From Saprospiraceae bacterium (GTDB lineage Bacteria; Bacteroidota; Bacteroidia; Chitinophagales; Saprospiraceae): a DNA stretch of 64,000 nucleotides. The stretch covers positions 1-64,000 of the forward strand of contig JAJCYI010000219.1 in the NCBI GenBank assembly GCA_029263015.1. Direction: 5' to 3'. The first letter of the stretch is position 1. Each line of letters begins with the position of its first letter. Made by a program: the position numbers and the translations under genes. This document shows positions 51,676 through 60,775 of this stretch, in pieces. A model generated the notes under the pieces. The model was not told the DNA's origin. It saw only the letters and a program-made list of their open reading frames with translations, and did not search any database.

Positions 51676-53562
51676 GTGTTTCCAAAATACGATGTCATAA
51701 TAGTTGGTGCAGGACATTCGGGCTGTGAGGCTGCCATCGGTGCAGCCAACCTCGGCTCAAAAGTGCTGCTGGTGACGATGAACATGCAGACCATCGCGCA
51801 GATGAGTTGCAATCCTGCGATGGGTGGTGTTGCCAAAGGGCAGATCGTGCGGGAAATCGATGCTTTGGGCGGATATTCAGGCATCGTGACCGACCATACG
51901 ATGGTGCAGTTCCGCATGCTTAACCGCTCGAAAGGGCCAGCCATGTGGAGTCCCCGTGCGCAGAGCGACCGCATGTTGTTTGCTGCCAAATGGCGCAAGA
52001 TGCTGGAGGATCATCCAAATGTGGACTTTTGGCAGGAGATGGTGACTGGCATCATCGTGAAAGGCGGTCAGGCAAAAGGAGTGTACACAAGCATGGGTTT
52101 GGAGATTGAAAGTGAAACCGTCGTACTCACCAATGGCACATTCCTGAACGGCCTCATCCACATCGGCGAAAAGCAATTTGGCGGTGGCCGAGCTGGTGAA
52201 CGAGCAGCCAAAGGCATTACTGAACAGTTGCGGGGGCTTGGCTTCGAATCAGGCAGGATGAAAACCGGCACCCCTCCCCGAGTGGATGGCCGAACCCTTG
52301 ATTGGGACAAAATGGAAATACAGGAAGGCGACCAACCTGCCGGAAAATTCTCGTATACCGATACCCCAAAACTGGAAAAACAACTCCCCTGCCATGTCGC
52401 CTATACGAGCCAAGCGGTGCATGATATCCTCCGAACCGGATTTGACCGATCACCGATGTTCAATGGCCGGATCAAAGGGCAAGGGCCTCGCTACTGCCCT
52501 TCTATTGAAGACAAAATTGACCGTTTCGCCGATCGTGACCGCCATCAGTTGTTTGTGGAGCCAGAGGGTTGGGACACTTGTGAAATTTACGTAAATGGCT
52601 TTTCTTCTTCCCTCCCGGAAGAGGTGCAGTTCAAAGCCATGCGCCGCATTGTCGGATTTGAAAATGCGAAGATGTTCCGCCCAGGCTATGCCATTGAGTA
52701 CGACTTTTTCCCACCTCACCAATTGCAACTTTCGCTGGAAACCCATTTGGTCAAAAACCTCTTTTTTGCAGGTCAAATAAATGGTACAACAGGGTACGAA
52801 GAAGCTGGTTGCCAGGGATTTATGGCCGGAATCAATGCCCATTTGAAAGCAAAGGGCCGGAAGCCATTTATTCTAAAAAGGTCAGAAGCATACATCGGTG
52901 TGCTGATTGACGACCTGGTGAACAAAGGCACTATCGAACCTTACCGGATGTTTACTTCCAGGGCAGAATATCGGATTTTACTCCGTCAGGACAATGCCGA
53001 CATCCGGCTTACGCCGCTGATGAATCAGTTGAGAGAGGGCAGTGAGCAGTTGGCAGGACCGAGTTTGGCTGGGCGCATGAAACGGGTGACCGAGAAGAAG
53101 GAAGCTGGGAAGGCCATTGATAAATTCTTCCGTGAGTTTCCTGTTACACCTGACCTAATCAACGGATTTTTGGAGCAGCAAAATTCATCGCCCATCAAGC
53201 AGCAGGTGAAACTGCATGGGATATTATTGCGTCCGCATGTCTCCATTAACGATCTGAGGGGATTGCTTCCAAAATTAGATAATTTTCTGAGCCAATACGA
53301 CGACGAGTTCATCAATGGTGCTGAGATAAACATGAAATATGAAGGATACATCCGCAAGGAACAGGAAATGGTGGACAAAATGAACCGGCTGGAAGAAGTA
53401 ATAATTATCGAAAACTTTGATTTTCAAAAACTTAACGCCATTTCGGCGGAAGCCAGAGAGAAACTTTCCCGTGTAAAACCACGTACCATCGGCCAGGCGA
53501 GCCGCATCAGCGGGGTTACACCTGCCGACGTGTCAGTATTGTTGGTACATATGGGGAGATAG
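51676..53562 (+). CDS. mnmG: tRNA uridine-5-carboxymethylaminomethyl modification enzyme MnmG (GidA)
   Basis: A 628-residue FAD protein that, with MnmE, modifies the wobble uridine of tRNAs reading NNA/NNG codons. The FAD-binding start YDVIIVGAGHSGCEAA, the motif SCNPAMGGVAKGQIVREIDALGG cut here as SCNPAMGGVAKGQ, MKTGTPPRVD, and GQINGTTGYEEAGCQG are all characteristic. GTG at 51676 (V-F-P-K-Y-D) is the start that matches the family; an upstream TTG adds ten unrelated residues. The upstream 300 bases are filled by repeat element c. Confidence 0.96.
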   Translation: MFPKYDVIIVGAGHSGCEAAIGAANLGSKVLLVTMNMQTIAQMSCNPAMGGVAKGQIVREIDALGGYSGIVTDHTMVQFRMLNRSKGPAMWSPRAQSDRMLFAAKWRKMLEDHPNVDFWQEMVTGIIVKGGQAKGVYTSMGLEIESETVVLTNGTFLNGLIHIGEKQFGGGRAGERAAKGITEQLRGLGFESGRMKTGTPPRVDGRTLDWDKMEIQEGDQPAGKFSYTDTPKLEKQLPCHVAYTSQAVHDILRTGFDRSPMFNGRIKGQGPRYCPSIEDKIDRFADRDRHQLFVEPEGWDTCEIYVNGFSSSLPEEVQFKAMRRIVGFENAKMFRPGYAIEYDFFPPHQLQLSLETHLVKNLFFAGQINGTTGYEEAGCQGFMAGINAHLKAKGRKPFILKRSEAYIGVLIDDLVNKGTIEPYRMFTSRAEYRILLRQDNADIRLTPLMNQLREGSEQLAGPSLAGRMKRVTEKKEAGKAIDKFFREFPVTPDLINGFLEQQNSSPIKQQVKLHGILLRPHVSINDLRGLLPKLDNFLSQYDDEFINGAEINMKYEGYIRKEQEMVDKMNRLEEVIIIENFDFQKLNAISAEAREKLSRVKPRTIGQASRISGVTPADVSVLLVHMGR

Positions 53563-53739
53563 GAGAGGGATTGGTGTAAAGGTTTATTGGTTTATCGATA
53601 CATCAATATTCCTTATTGGCCTCAATTGATTAAGATAGGTAATGACCAAAATGAAGGTTTATAGCCAAATTTAGAATAAATTACAATTTGTAAATTATTG
53701 TAAATCAATATTTAACGAACATCTGTCAGCCTTAAGAAA

Positions 53740-53928
53740 ATGAAAATGAAGAAGCAAATAAGAATAGTAAAGAAAGGACAAGATGACGGAAACTTGCTAT
53801 ATTGGTTGTCATTAACCGAAAAAGAACGGATGATTGAATTGGAGAAAATGAGGCAACAAATCAATAAAATCAAATATGGAACTGGACAAGGATTTCAAAG
53901 AGTTTATCGAATTACTAAACGAGCATAA
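53740..53928 (+). CDS. Small protein paired with a nucleotidyltransferase (antitoxin-like)
   Basis: A 62-residue basic protein. The pattern EKERMIELEKMRQQ and the ending QRVYRITKR recur in small Bacteroidota proteins that sit immediately before a nucleotidyltransferase gene; the last 53 bases of this gene overlap the start of that gene in another frame. The consistent pairing suggests a toxin-antitoxin or regulatory couple, in which this would be the antitoxin-like member. Function is inferred from context only. Confidence 0.65.
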   Translation: MKMKKQIRIVKKGQDDGNLLYWLSLTEKERMIELEKMRQQINKIKYGTGQGFQRVYRITKRA

Positions 53929-54355
53929 GGTCAAGTACTTGATAATAGGAGGATACGCTGTAAATTTTCATGGCTACCCAAGATATACCAAAGACATTGA
54001 TTTTTGGCTTTGGATGACGAAATCGAATATCAATAATCTAATCAAAGCCATCAAAGAATTCGGTTTTGGAAGTTTGAATTTAGAGGTCGAAGATTTCATG
54101 ACTCCCGAAAACATTGTACAACTTGGGTATGAACCCTACCGAATAGACTTGTTGGTAGATGTCGAGGGAGTTGATTTCGAGGAATGCTTTGAAAGAAGAA
54201 CCGAAGCAGAATTGGACGGAACGGGACTGAAATTTTTATCGCTCCAAGATTTGATAACAGCTAAGAAAAACGCCGGCAGGCTCCAAGATTTAGCTGATGC
54301 TGAACAACTCGAAAAATTAGAAAATAAAAGAAGAAGAAATAAAAACAAAAACTAA
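53876..54355 (+). CDS. Nucleotidyltransferase-fold protein (AbiEii-like)
   Basis: A 159-residue protein with the nucleotidyltransferase core: GG (25-26) in YLIIGGYAVNFHG, the DxD pair Asp40/Asp42 in YTKDIDFWL, and the third acidic residue Asp91 in YRIDLLVD. The C-terminal segment KFLSLQDLITAKKNAGRLQD is the usual closing helix. This class includes AbiEii and MntA-type toxin or antitoxin enzymes that add nucleotides to proteins or tRNA. It overlaps the preceding small gene by 53 bases, which fixes its ATG at 53876. Ends in a Lys/Arg/Asn tail. Confidence 0.85.
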   Translation: MELDKDFKEFIELLNEHKVKYLIIGGYAVNFHGYPRYTKDIDFWLWMTKSNINNLIKAIKEFGFGSLNLEVEDFMTPENIVQLGYEPYRIDLLVDVEGVDFEECFERRTEAELDGTGLKFLSLQDLITAKKNAGRLQDLADAEQLEKLENKRRRNKNKN

Positions 54356-54413
54356 TACTACTTTAACGAAACGCACGGCTACACCTTTTACATCTACAAA
54401 CCATTACTCCTTC

Positions 54414-54974
54414 TTGAAAAAAACAGAATCAATTGCCAGCTTCACCCGCACTTTCCGCAGGTTGCACCGATGGGTAGCAGTTCCAATGTTCATTTTTATG
54501 TTCATAATCGGTGGCACGGGTGTATTGTTAGGTTGGAAAAAACAACTCGACCTGCGGCCACCTACCCAAACCGGGATGAGTTCAGATTCCGGAAATTGGG
54601 TCTCACTTTACAAGATACAAGGTATTGTAGATGCGTACGTCACAGAAAAATTGGCACTGAACCCTGAAGTGGACCGGATCGATGTCCGCCCAAACAAGGG
54701 CATTGCCAAAATAACTTTCAAGCACCACTACACCGAAATACAGGTCGACCTGACTTCCGGCAAAATCCTCAGCACCGAGCGGCGCTATAACGACCTGATC
54801 GAACACATTCACGACGGCACCATTGTCGACCGACTATTCAATTCGGATGGCGAGCCTGTCAAAGTAACCTATACCACATTGACTTCCATTGGTTTAATGC
54901 TGCTTTCCTTCAGCGGTTTTTGGCTGTGGTATAACCCAAAACGGATACGGAAGATCAAGTATCATCAGGAGTGA
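54414..54974 (+). CDS. PepSY-domain membrane protein
   Basis: A 186-residue inner-membrane protein with two helices: about 21-42 (VPMFIFMFIIGGTGVLLGW) and 156-172 (LTSIGLMLLSFSGFWLWY), and a periplasmic PepSY-like domain between them (VDRIDVRPNKGIAKITFKHH, VDLTSGKILSTERRYNDLIE). The opening RRLHRWVAVPMFIFMFI is typical of PepSY-associated (PiuB/TM) proteins involved in iron uptake or reductase systems. No TonB or iron genes are near. The start is TTG at 54414. Confidence 0.85.
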   Translation: MKKTESIASFTRTFRRLHRWVAVPMFIFMFIIGGTGVLLGWKKQLDLRPPTQTGMSSDSGNWVSLYKIQGIVDAYVTEKLALNPEVDRIDVRPNKGIAKITFKHHYTEIQVDLTSGKILSTERRYNDLIEHIHDGTIVDRLFNSDGEPVKVTYTTLTSIGLMLLSFSGFWLWYNPKRIRKIKYHQE

Positions 54975-55013
54975 ATTGGTTTTTGGTTATCAGGGGTGTT
55001 AAGAGTAATTTCA

Positions 55014-55150
55014 ATGATAGTACATTTCAGTAACGTGAACTAATTTGTTGGAAGCGTTTGCTGGAAATAAGACCTGACAGGTTTCGAAAACCTGTCAGGT
55101 CTGCTGCCGAAATTTTAAGTGCCAAAATTTCTCTTAACACCCTTAACTTG
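55014..55150. repeat. Dispersed repeat with ACCTGACAGG palindrome, copy 2 (inverted)
   Basis: Reverse-complement relative of 28996-29155: CAGTAACGTGAACTAATTTG, GCTGGAAATAAGACCTGACA and its palindromic partner, and GCCGAAATTTTAAGTGCC all have counterparts. It extends to just before the FkbM start and argues against the upstream in-frame start of that gene. Confidence 0.75.
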
Positions 55151-55153
55151 GTT

Positions 55154-56071
55154 ATGGAAAATATGCACTGGAAAAAGTTAGAAAGGATTGAAAAACTTGC
55201 CAGGGGCAGTTTGGTGGGGCGCTTCCTCAATGATCCAATCAAATATATTTCAACAGTTGGGTACTGGCGGGTCGTTTATCCGATAAGAAAAAAAGGCAGG
55301 TTTGCGAAAGCGCAGACTTTCTTTGGGACCGACATGGCCGTGGTTTTACCGTCGGCAACGGAAATATTATTGTTTGGTGCAAAGACGCATGACTCCGAAA
55401 TCAGGCTCGCTCGGTATCTGATGAAAAACCTAAATCCAGGTGATACGTTCTGCGATGTGGGCGCTCATTTTGGGTATTTTACTTTGCTCGCTGCCCAATT
55501 GGTTGGCGATAATGGACACATCGTATCTTTTGAAGCTTCTCCTTCCACTTTTGAAACATTAAAGAAAAACACAACTGGCATAAAAAATATCCTCCCACTT
55601 AATCGTGCAGCATCTGACTCGGAGGGTACGATGGTGTTCCATGAATTCCCGGCTCTTTTTTCTGAATACAACTCACTTGTTCTGCCTAATGGCAACCACG
55701 CAAAATGGATTAGGAAAAACCCACCAAAACGCATTGAGGTTGCGGGACAAAGACTTGATCGCTTTTTTTTTGAAAACAAAATTTCACCGAAAATAATCAA
55801 GATCGATGTGGAAGGCGCTGAAACTCAAGTGCTTAACGGGGCAACCGAATTCCTAAAAAAACACTCCCCTACCATAGTTATGGAGTATTTGACCGACAGC
55901 AACCAAAATGACGCCCACAGGAAAGCTGTCGAATTCGCCAATAGCGTTGGTTATCAACCTTTTATAATAAATAAAATAGGGGAAACAGAACCTTGTACCA
56001 ACATTGAGTCTTCCATGAAATCACGTGGCTTGGACTCTGATAATGTTGTTTTGAAAAAGAGGTTTGAGTGA
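55154..56071 (+). CDS. FkbM-family methyltransferase
   Basis: A 305-residue SAM-dependent methyltransferase. The SAM-binding motif is TFCDVGAHFGYFTLLAAQLV, followed by HIVSFEASPSTFETLKKN and IIKIDVEGAETQVLNGA, the FkbM signature. The acceptor cannot be inferred; relatives methylate polysaccharides or small molecules. ATG at 55154 is chosen because a longer frame (55058) would be translated from the dispersed repeat. The gene is separated by 140 bases from the convergent CvpA gene. Confidence 0.9.
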   Translation: MENMHWKKLERIEKLARGSLVGRFLNDPIKYISTVGYWRVVYPIRKKGRFAKAQTFFGTDMAVVLPSATEILLFGAKTHDSEIRLARYLMKNLNPGDTFCDVGAHFGYFTLLAAQLVGDNGHIVSFEASPSTFETLKKNTTGIKNILPLNRAASDSEGTMVFHEFPALFSEYNSLVLPNGNHAKWIRKNPPKRIEVAGQRLDRFFFENKISPKIIKIDVEGAETQVLNGATEFLKKHSPTIVMEYLTDSNQNDAHRKAVEFANSVGYQPFIINKIGETEPCTNIESSMKSRGLDSDNVVLKKRFE

Positions 56072-56211
56072 TGAGTGATGAGTGATGAGGCATTTTTAAT
56101 GGCTTGGGAGTAAAATTGCAAAAATAATACAAGTTAGCAATGAATCTAAGTTTCTGATAATCAATATTTTTTATATCTCAATTTTATCAATTATCAATTA
56201 TCAATTAAGCT

Positions 56212-56796
56212 TCACTCCTCATCGGGTATGTCAAAAATATGCGGCGCTGTTTCCGTTTCTTCGAGGGTTTTCTCCTCCATCCTATCGAGAAATTTCACAG
56301 ATTCTTGCCAAAATTCCTGAAAGGAGGGTTTGATGTATTCGTACGCTGTCTTCATTTTATCGGGGAATTCCTTTAAATATGGATAGGTCACGGAGCTTTC
56401 CCTAGTGTCATCATTGATGATATGGGATTTATCACCAAACCACACGAATAGGGCAAAGATCAACGTGTAAAGAGCTGTCAAAAGGAATCCGCCTGCTGTT
56501 TGGTTGATAATATTGACATTGGCCCCCCGCATTGCTTTTTCTAGAAACCTCGCGGCCAACCGAATAATTATCATCGTCAGGAAAAAGGAAAGCAAAAAGC
56601 CAAGAATAAAATTAATCGGGCTATCAGACTTGAGCAGAGAATCAAAAAAACGGGTGGCAGCAGGAGCTAGTTTAAAAGCAACGGTCAGTCCAAAAATAAT
56701 GGAAAAAACAGTAAAAACCGTTTTGATGATACCCCTGGAAAAACCTTGGTAAAACCCCCAGCCAGCAAAAACCAATAATAATCCGTCTATGATCAT
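56212..56796 (-). CDS. CvpA-family membrane protein
   Basis: A 194-residue protein with four hydrophobic segments (about 3-22, 27-46, 61-83, 100-120) and the CvpA opening IDGLLLVFAGWGFYQGFSRG. A charged C-terminal tail of 70 residues follows, ending in acidic EETETAPHIFDIPDEE. CvpA-like proteins influence colicin production, purine metabolism or bile resistance, but the precise role here is unknown. Length and layout match Bacteroidota members. Confidence 0.88.
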   Translation of the reverse strand: MIIDGLLLVFAGWGFYQGFSRGIIKTVFTVFSIIFGLTVAFKLAPAATRFFDSLLKSDSPINFILGFLLSFFLTMIIIRLAARFLEKAMRGANVNIINQTAGGFLLTALYTLIFALFVWFGDKSHIINDDTRESSVTYPYLKEFPDKMKTAYEYIKPSFQEFWQESVKFLDRMEEKTLEETETAPHIFDIPDEE

Positions 56797-57105
56797 GTTT
56801 TACTTTTAAAAGGAAAGCTTTGAGTCCGTGAATTTGTTTAGGAACAATGAAATAATCCAATCCCACAACTCCATAGATTTTTTGGCGTTTTAATCGAATC
56901 TATGGCAACAGACTCAAAACCAAAATCTTGATGAACCCAAATATAGGAGTTAACAAAAATAATTTGGCTTAATTTTCGACGATATAGGTGTAGGTACATT
57001 TTAATTTATACTTTTGCCCTACCAACCCTAGCGTTTCAAAACAATTTATTAACCGCTTCTAACAGTTTTCACCTCCACAAATTTTAACTTAAAACAGTAT
57101 TTGCC
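56797..57105. other. Intergenic region between divergent genes
   Basis: About 310 bases separate CvpA and the hypothetical secreted protein. A short inverted repeat CCATAGATT / AATCTATGG (56871-56905) is present. No gene and no consensus promoter were recognised. Confidence 0.4.
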
Positions 57106-57591
57106 ATGAAGGCATTCGCAGTTATTGTTTTCACCATTCTATTTTCATGGGCATTCTCCATCGAGGGTGTCAATGGGCAAACTTCGCATTCACAATTGGC
57201 AGATAGTAATGTTTTGCCAAAAGTATTTATGCTCGGCGAACAGGGCCAATTGTATGAAAACATCATGCCTGGGTACCAAACTTTGCTAGATGCCTGCGAT
57301 GGAGATATGGTCGTAGCTTTCCAAAAGCTACACAGCATGATGAAAGAAATGGAGGCTTATGCTGATCTGTTGGAATACGATCTGAAAGGTGTTAATGCCT
57401 GGATGCATTTTTTCTGGGCCGAAGATGGCTCGATCGATCATATCGGTTTCCACCTAAAGCCAAATTCCAAAAACGTGGATACCAAAGAACTTGAACTTTT
57501 CCTCAAAAACTTTGCCTTTCAGTATAAATTTCCGCTTGTCGCCAACGTGCAGTATTCTCTCTATTCCACATTTTCATTCCCTGTTTTTTGA
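57106..57591 (+). CDS. Hypothetical secreted protein
   Basis: A 161-residue protein that I do not recognise. It has a signal peptide of about 24 residues (MKAFAVIVFTILFSWAFS) followed by a small alpha/beta body: LPKVFMLGEQGQLYENIMPG, AFQKLHSMMKEMEAYADLLE and HFFWAEDGSIDHIGFHLKPN. The WxxDGxIDHIxFxLKPxSxN pattern with paired beta strands suggests an interaction domain. Conserved appearance and proper leader make it a real gene; function unknown. Confidence 0.75.
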   Translation: MKAFAVIVFTILFSWAFSIEGVNGQTSHSQLADSNVLPKVFMLGEQGQLYENIMPGYQTLLDACDGDMVVAFQKLHSMMKEMEAYADLLEYDLKGVNAWMHFFWAEDGSIDHIGFHLKPNSKNVDTKELELFLKNFAFQYKFPLVANVQYSLYSTFSFPVF

Positions 57592-57996
57592 CTTGAGGGG
57601 TCAGGGGTGGAAAAATCCAAGAACCTGTCTTTTTCAACCAAAACTTAAAGGCATCCTTAATTTGAGGTAGCCGCAAAGTCCCGTCCAACATTTCTGAGGC
57701 AACACCTTCTGCCACCCCGCTCCTCCACGGTTCAGAGGCATCGCCTCAGAAATTCTATTTGACCTGTATAAAAAAATACCATTTCCCAAATCCATTCTGA
57801 CCCCTGACCCCCACGGCTGTTAAGTGCTAAGGGTTTTAATGTAAAATGAAAAATGAAAAATCAGACACACGTACCTACCTGATGGCGAGTGTTTTACGTG
57901 CAGGCCATTTTTAAATTTTAAATTCATCATTTTAAATTTAAAATTTAAAAGCGAGAACTTAACAGCCCTGCCCTGGCCCTTCCCCCTGACTCCTCT
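57592..57996. other. Repeat-rich intergenic region
   Basis: The first half (57595-57813) is bounded by GAGGGGTCAGGGGTGG and CTGACCCCTGACCCCCA, complementary arms of a hairpin similar to that at 9071-9214; inside are TTCTGAGGC / GCCTCAGAA. The second half has AAAATGAAAAATGAAAAAT and TTTTAAATTTTAAATTCATC arms around 57841-57950. No gene was found. Confidence 0.55.
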
Positions 57997-58974
57997 TCAT
58001 ATTTCCGCTCCGACCCTTTCCAACAACGCCTTCGTCTTTTTGATACCTTCATCTTCGCTGAGCGTACCACCTTCGTACTCAATGCCTATGAAGCCAGCAT
58101 AACCGGCATCTTTTACTATTTTGAGCATTTTACGGAAATCAGTATTTGTCTCGTTACCTTCTCCATCAAAATCATGGGACTTGGCACTTACCCCTTTGGC
58201 ATAAGGCATGAGTTCGGTTACCCCTCTATAGCGATCGTACTCATCTACACATTTGCCATCCTCCTGCTTGATACAAAAATTGCCAAAATCAGGAAGTGTG
58301 CCACTATTTGGTTTGTTGACAGCTGCCATCACACCGCTCAACCAATTGCCATCGGAAGAATAGCCACCATGATTTTCAACGATAACATTGATGCCAGCTT
58401 TTTGGCCATATTCTGCCAGTCTGCTAAGACCATCTACAGCCGCTTTGGCAGCTTCGGCCATGTCGGGGTTATCGCTACGGGCATTTACACGAATACTATG
58501 GCAACCTAAATAGGCAGCAGCATCCACCCATTTATGATGATTTTCGATGGATTGGTTAAGCACCTTGACATCAGTAGCAGCTAAGTCTCCCTCATTATCG
58601 ATCATAATGAGCAGACTTTCCACGCCATTGTCTTCAGCCCTTTTTTTCATTTCCGCTAAATAAGCCTGATCGTTGGCTTTATCAGCAAAAAACTGGTTGA
58701 CATATTCCACTGCCTCAATTCCATAAACATTCTTTGCTGTGGCAGCAAAATCGAGGTTATCCAGTTCTTTTTTATCCCTGATGGTGCGGTGGAGCGACCA
58801 TTGGGCAAGTGATATTTTAAAAAACATCTCTTTAGGTGATGCCGCTGCATCGTCATTCTCAGCATCATCAGCTTGACCTCCCGAATCGCCAGGGCCACAA
58901 CCATACAGCCACAGCGCACCAGCTCCAAATGCCAGTCCTGATTTTTTGATAAATGTTCGTCTTGCTTTTTTCAT
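57997..58974 (-). CDS. Exported sugar-phosphate isomerase/epimerase-type TIM-barrel protein
   Basis: A 325-residue protein of the AP-endonuclease-2/xylose-isomerase-like TIM-barrel fold. The N-terminus carries a twin-arginine signal (ARRTFIKKSGLAFGAGALWL) and a possible lipobox LYGCGPG. Metal-site segments are KISLAQWSLHRTIRD, GIEAVEYVNQFF, NVIVENHGGYSSDG, SHDFDGEG and GYAGFIGIEYEGG. Relatives in Bacteroidota act on ketoses or inositol. Being exported by Tat it should fold, with cofactor, before transport. It is preceded on the same strand by the Tat-signalled aminotransferase, 137 bases upstream. Confidence 0.87.
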   Translation of the reverse strand: MKKARRTFIKKSGLAFGAGALWLYGCGPGDSGGQADDAENDDAAASPKEMFFKISLAQWSLHRTIRDKKELDNLDFAATAKNVYGIEAVEYVNQFFADKANDQAYLAEMKKRAEDNGVESLLIMIDNEGDLAATDVKVLNQSIENHHKWVDAAAYLGCHSIRVNARSDNPDMAEAAKAAVDGLSRLAEYGQKAGINVIVENHGGYSSDGNWLSGVMAAVNKPNSGTLPDFGNFCIKQEDGKCVDEYDRYRGVTELMPYAKGVSAKSHDFDGEGNETNTDFRKMLKIVKDAGYAGFIGIEYEGGTLSEDEGIKKTKALLERVGAEI

Positions 58975-59030
58975 AAAATAAGTTTTGGGAGCTGACCTTT
59001 AAATCGCTCCTTGTTATTTGATTGGTAAAA

Positions 59031-59097
59031 TTGAACGCAGAGGTGCGGAGACGCAGAGAACAAAGCAAACTTAGCGTCTCCGCACCTCTGCGTTCAA
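59031..59097. repeat. Perfect 24-bp-stem hairpin, GCAGAGGTGCGGAG type
   Basis: TTGAACGCAGAGGTGCGGAG through GACGC on the left and its exact complement on the right (59074-59097), with a 19-base loop. The same motif makes the outer arms of the compound repeat at 30954-31137. It lies 14 bases past the aminotransferase stop and may terminate it. Confidence 0.85.
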
Positions 59098-59111
59098 TAC
59101 TAGTCGGCAAC

Positions 59112-60248
59112 TCAAGCAAGCACAGTCTTCAGCGCCTCGGCAAACTTATCCACCTCTTCCAACTTACCAGTGCTCACCCTGCACCACTTTGTATAGGGTG
59201 GAAATGGCCGCCCGACCTTAACGCCCTGCTCCTGCATGGAGGCGTTAAATTGCTTGATTTCAACCCCCGTTTTAAAGAAAACAAAATTGGTGTGACTCTT
59301 TACGTACTCTAAATTTAGGGCATCCAAGCTATCATAGATTTTTTGACGTGCCTGGAGGTTCATATCCAAGCTGTATTTATAAAAGTCATGTTCATCCATC
59401 GCTGTAATACCCGCATGGAGCGCGAGGATATTTGGTCGGTCAACCTGGCATTTTTTTATTCTTTTTATGATGTCAGGCCGAGCCACAATGTACCCAAGCC
59501 TGATGCCAGCAAGGCCATAAACCTTTGAAAATGTGCGTGATACAATTACATTCTGGTTGTCCTTCACCAATTCCAACATGGATGGGTATTCTGGCACAGT
59601 GATATAATCGTAATACGCTTCATCGCTGAATACCATGGTTTTTTTAGAAGCCGACTCACAAAAATCACGGAGCTTGTCAGCTGGCACAATCGTACCCGTT
59701 GGGTTGTTCGGGTTACAAAGGAACACCAAACGGGTATTGCCCGAAATCCGGTTTTCCATCTCCTCAATGTCCAGTTCCAATGTCCCTTCTTTTACCGGCA
59801 CCCTGTTCACGTAAGCCCCAAAATGGTCGGCATAATAGAGCATGGTTTCGAAAGTTGGATCAGCCGCAATCACTTCTCCACCGTTCAGGCCATAAGCCAA
59901 AGCCGTGATTTTTAACGCCTCGGTCGAACCCACCGTAATCAAAATATGATCGGTTGTCACGCCTTCTTTTTCCGCTAGTTTCTTTTGCAAAACCGCTCTG
60001 TCCTCAAACGGGTAGCGACAAACGGAATCGAAGTTATCGATCAATGCCTGGCGCACTTTTTTGGAAGGGCCATAAGGGTTTTCATTGGAACTCAACTTTA
60101 CCAAAGTCCCAGGTGGGGCATAGTCCAGTTCCTGACTGTTAAGATATTCTTGAAATGATGGGATGGCTGCGGTTGAAGTTCCCATGAAAGAAAGCACACC
60201 AGAAGCAATTCCTGCTGACTTTAGCCATTGACGCCTGTTGAGTGACAT
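59112..60248 (-). CDS. HisC-like PLP aminotransferase with Tat-type signal
   Basis: A 378-residue class I/II aminotransferase resembling histidinol-phosphate aminotransferase. The PLP lysine is in VSRTFSKVYGLAGIRLGY; SSNENPYGPSKKV, NPNNPTGTIV and the Asp/Tyr pair DEAYYDYI are all present. Unlike cytoplasmic HisC it starts with NRRQWLKSAGIASGVLSFMG, a twin-arginine signal (residues 5-30), so it is likely exported folded with its cofactor. No other his genes are near. It precedes the exported isomerase on the same strand. The real substrate is therefore probably not histidinol phosphate; this is inference. Confidence 0.88.
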   Translation of the reverse strand: MSLNRRQWLKSAGIASGVLSFMGTSTAAIPSFQEYLNSQELDYAPPGTLVKLSSNENPYGPSKKVRQALIDNFDSVCRYPFEDRAVLQKKLAEKEGVTTDHILITVGSTEALKITALAYGLNGGEVIAADPTFETMLYYADHFGAYVNRVPVKEGTLELDIEEMENRISGNTRLVFLCNPNNPTGTIVPADKLRDFCESASKKTMVFSDEAYYDYITVPEYPSMLELVKDNQNVIVSRTFSKVYGLAGIRLGYIVARPDIIKRIKKCQVDRPNILALHAGITAMDEHDFYKYSLDMNLQARQKIYDSLDALNLEYVKSHTNFVFFKTGVEIKQFNASMQEQGVKVGRPFPPYTKWCRVSTGKLEEVDKFAEALKTVLA

Positions 60249-60251
60249 AAT

Positions 60252-60374
60252 CTGGATTTTAGATATTAGACGTTAGACAGCGAGACGATAGAAATAATAA
60301 TACTTGATTATCAATGACTTACAAAATTATTTTACGGTAAATTACCTAATGTCTAATGTCCAGTTTTAGATTAA
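60252..60374. repeat. TTAGAC inverted-repeat spacer, second copy
   Basis: GATATTAGACGTTAGAC and CTAATGTCTAATGTCC are complementary arms around GATTATCAATGACTTAC. Compare 2098-2204. It is directly upstream of the aminotransferase. Confidence 0.5.
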
Positions 60375-60531
60375 GAAGTTGGAAATAAAGGTTCGGCAGG
60401 TAAGGTAGTCAAAAAGTAGAAGAAGAAGAAAAAGCTGTGGAATGTTGCATAAAAATTCACTCCAGTACACTTTTTATTCTGACCTCATTAAAGGTCTAAA
60501 ATGGGTAGAAAAATGGATGGCTGACATTTAT

Positions 60532-60711
60532 CATCTTGTAACCCGCCATTTTAATGGCGGGACTTGGAAATCTACCAACTTACATCTAACATTTTTACAG
60601 AACATCAACATCGGGTATTTGCCATATAGTAAATGCTGATGTCCTGCAAAGATGATAGATGATGCGGTGCAGGTATTTTTGCCCCTCGTTGAAACGAGGG
60701 GTTACAAGATG
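60532..60711. repeat. Long hairpin with CATCTTGTAACCC arms
   Basis: CATCTTGTAACCCG and GGGGTTACAAGATG are the outer arms. Inside are two simple palindromes, CCCGCCATTTTAATGGCGGG (60542-60561) and CCCCTCGTTGAAACGAGGGG (about 60682-60701). It belongs to the gene-free 963-base gap between the aminotransferase and the second paralog. Confidence 0.7.
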
Positions 60712-60775
60712 TTGGATGGTCGGGCTACCACTCGTTCCTTAGAAGAAAACTTAAAATACACTATTCGGGACACCA

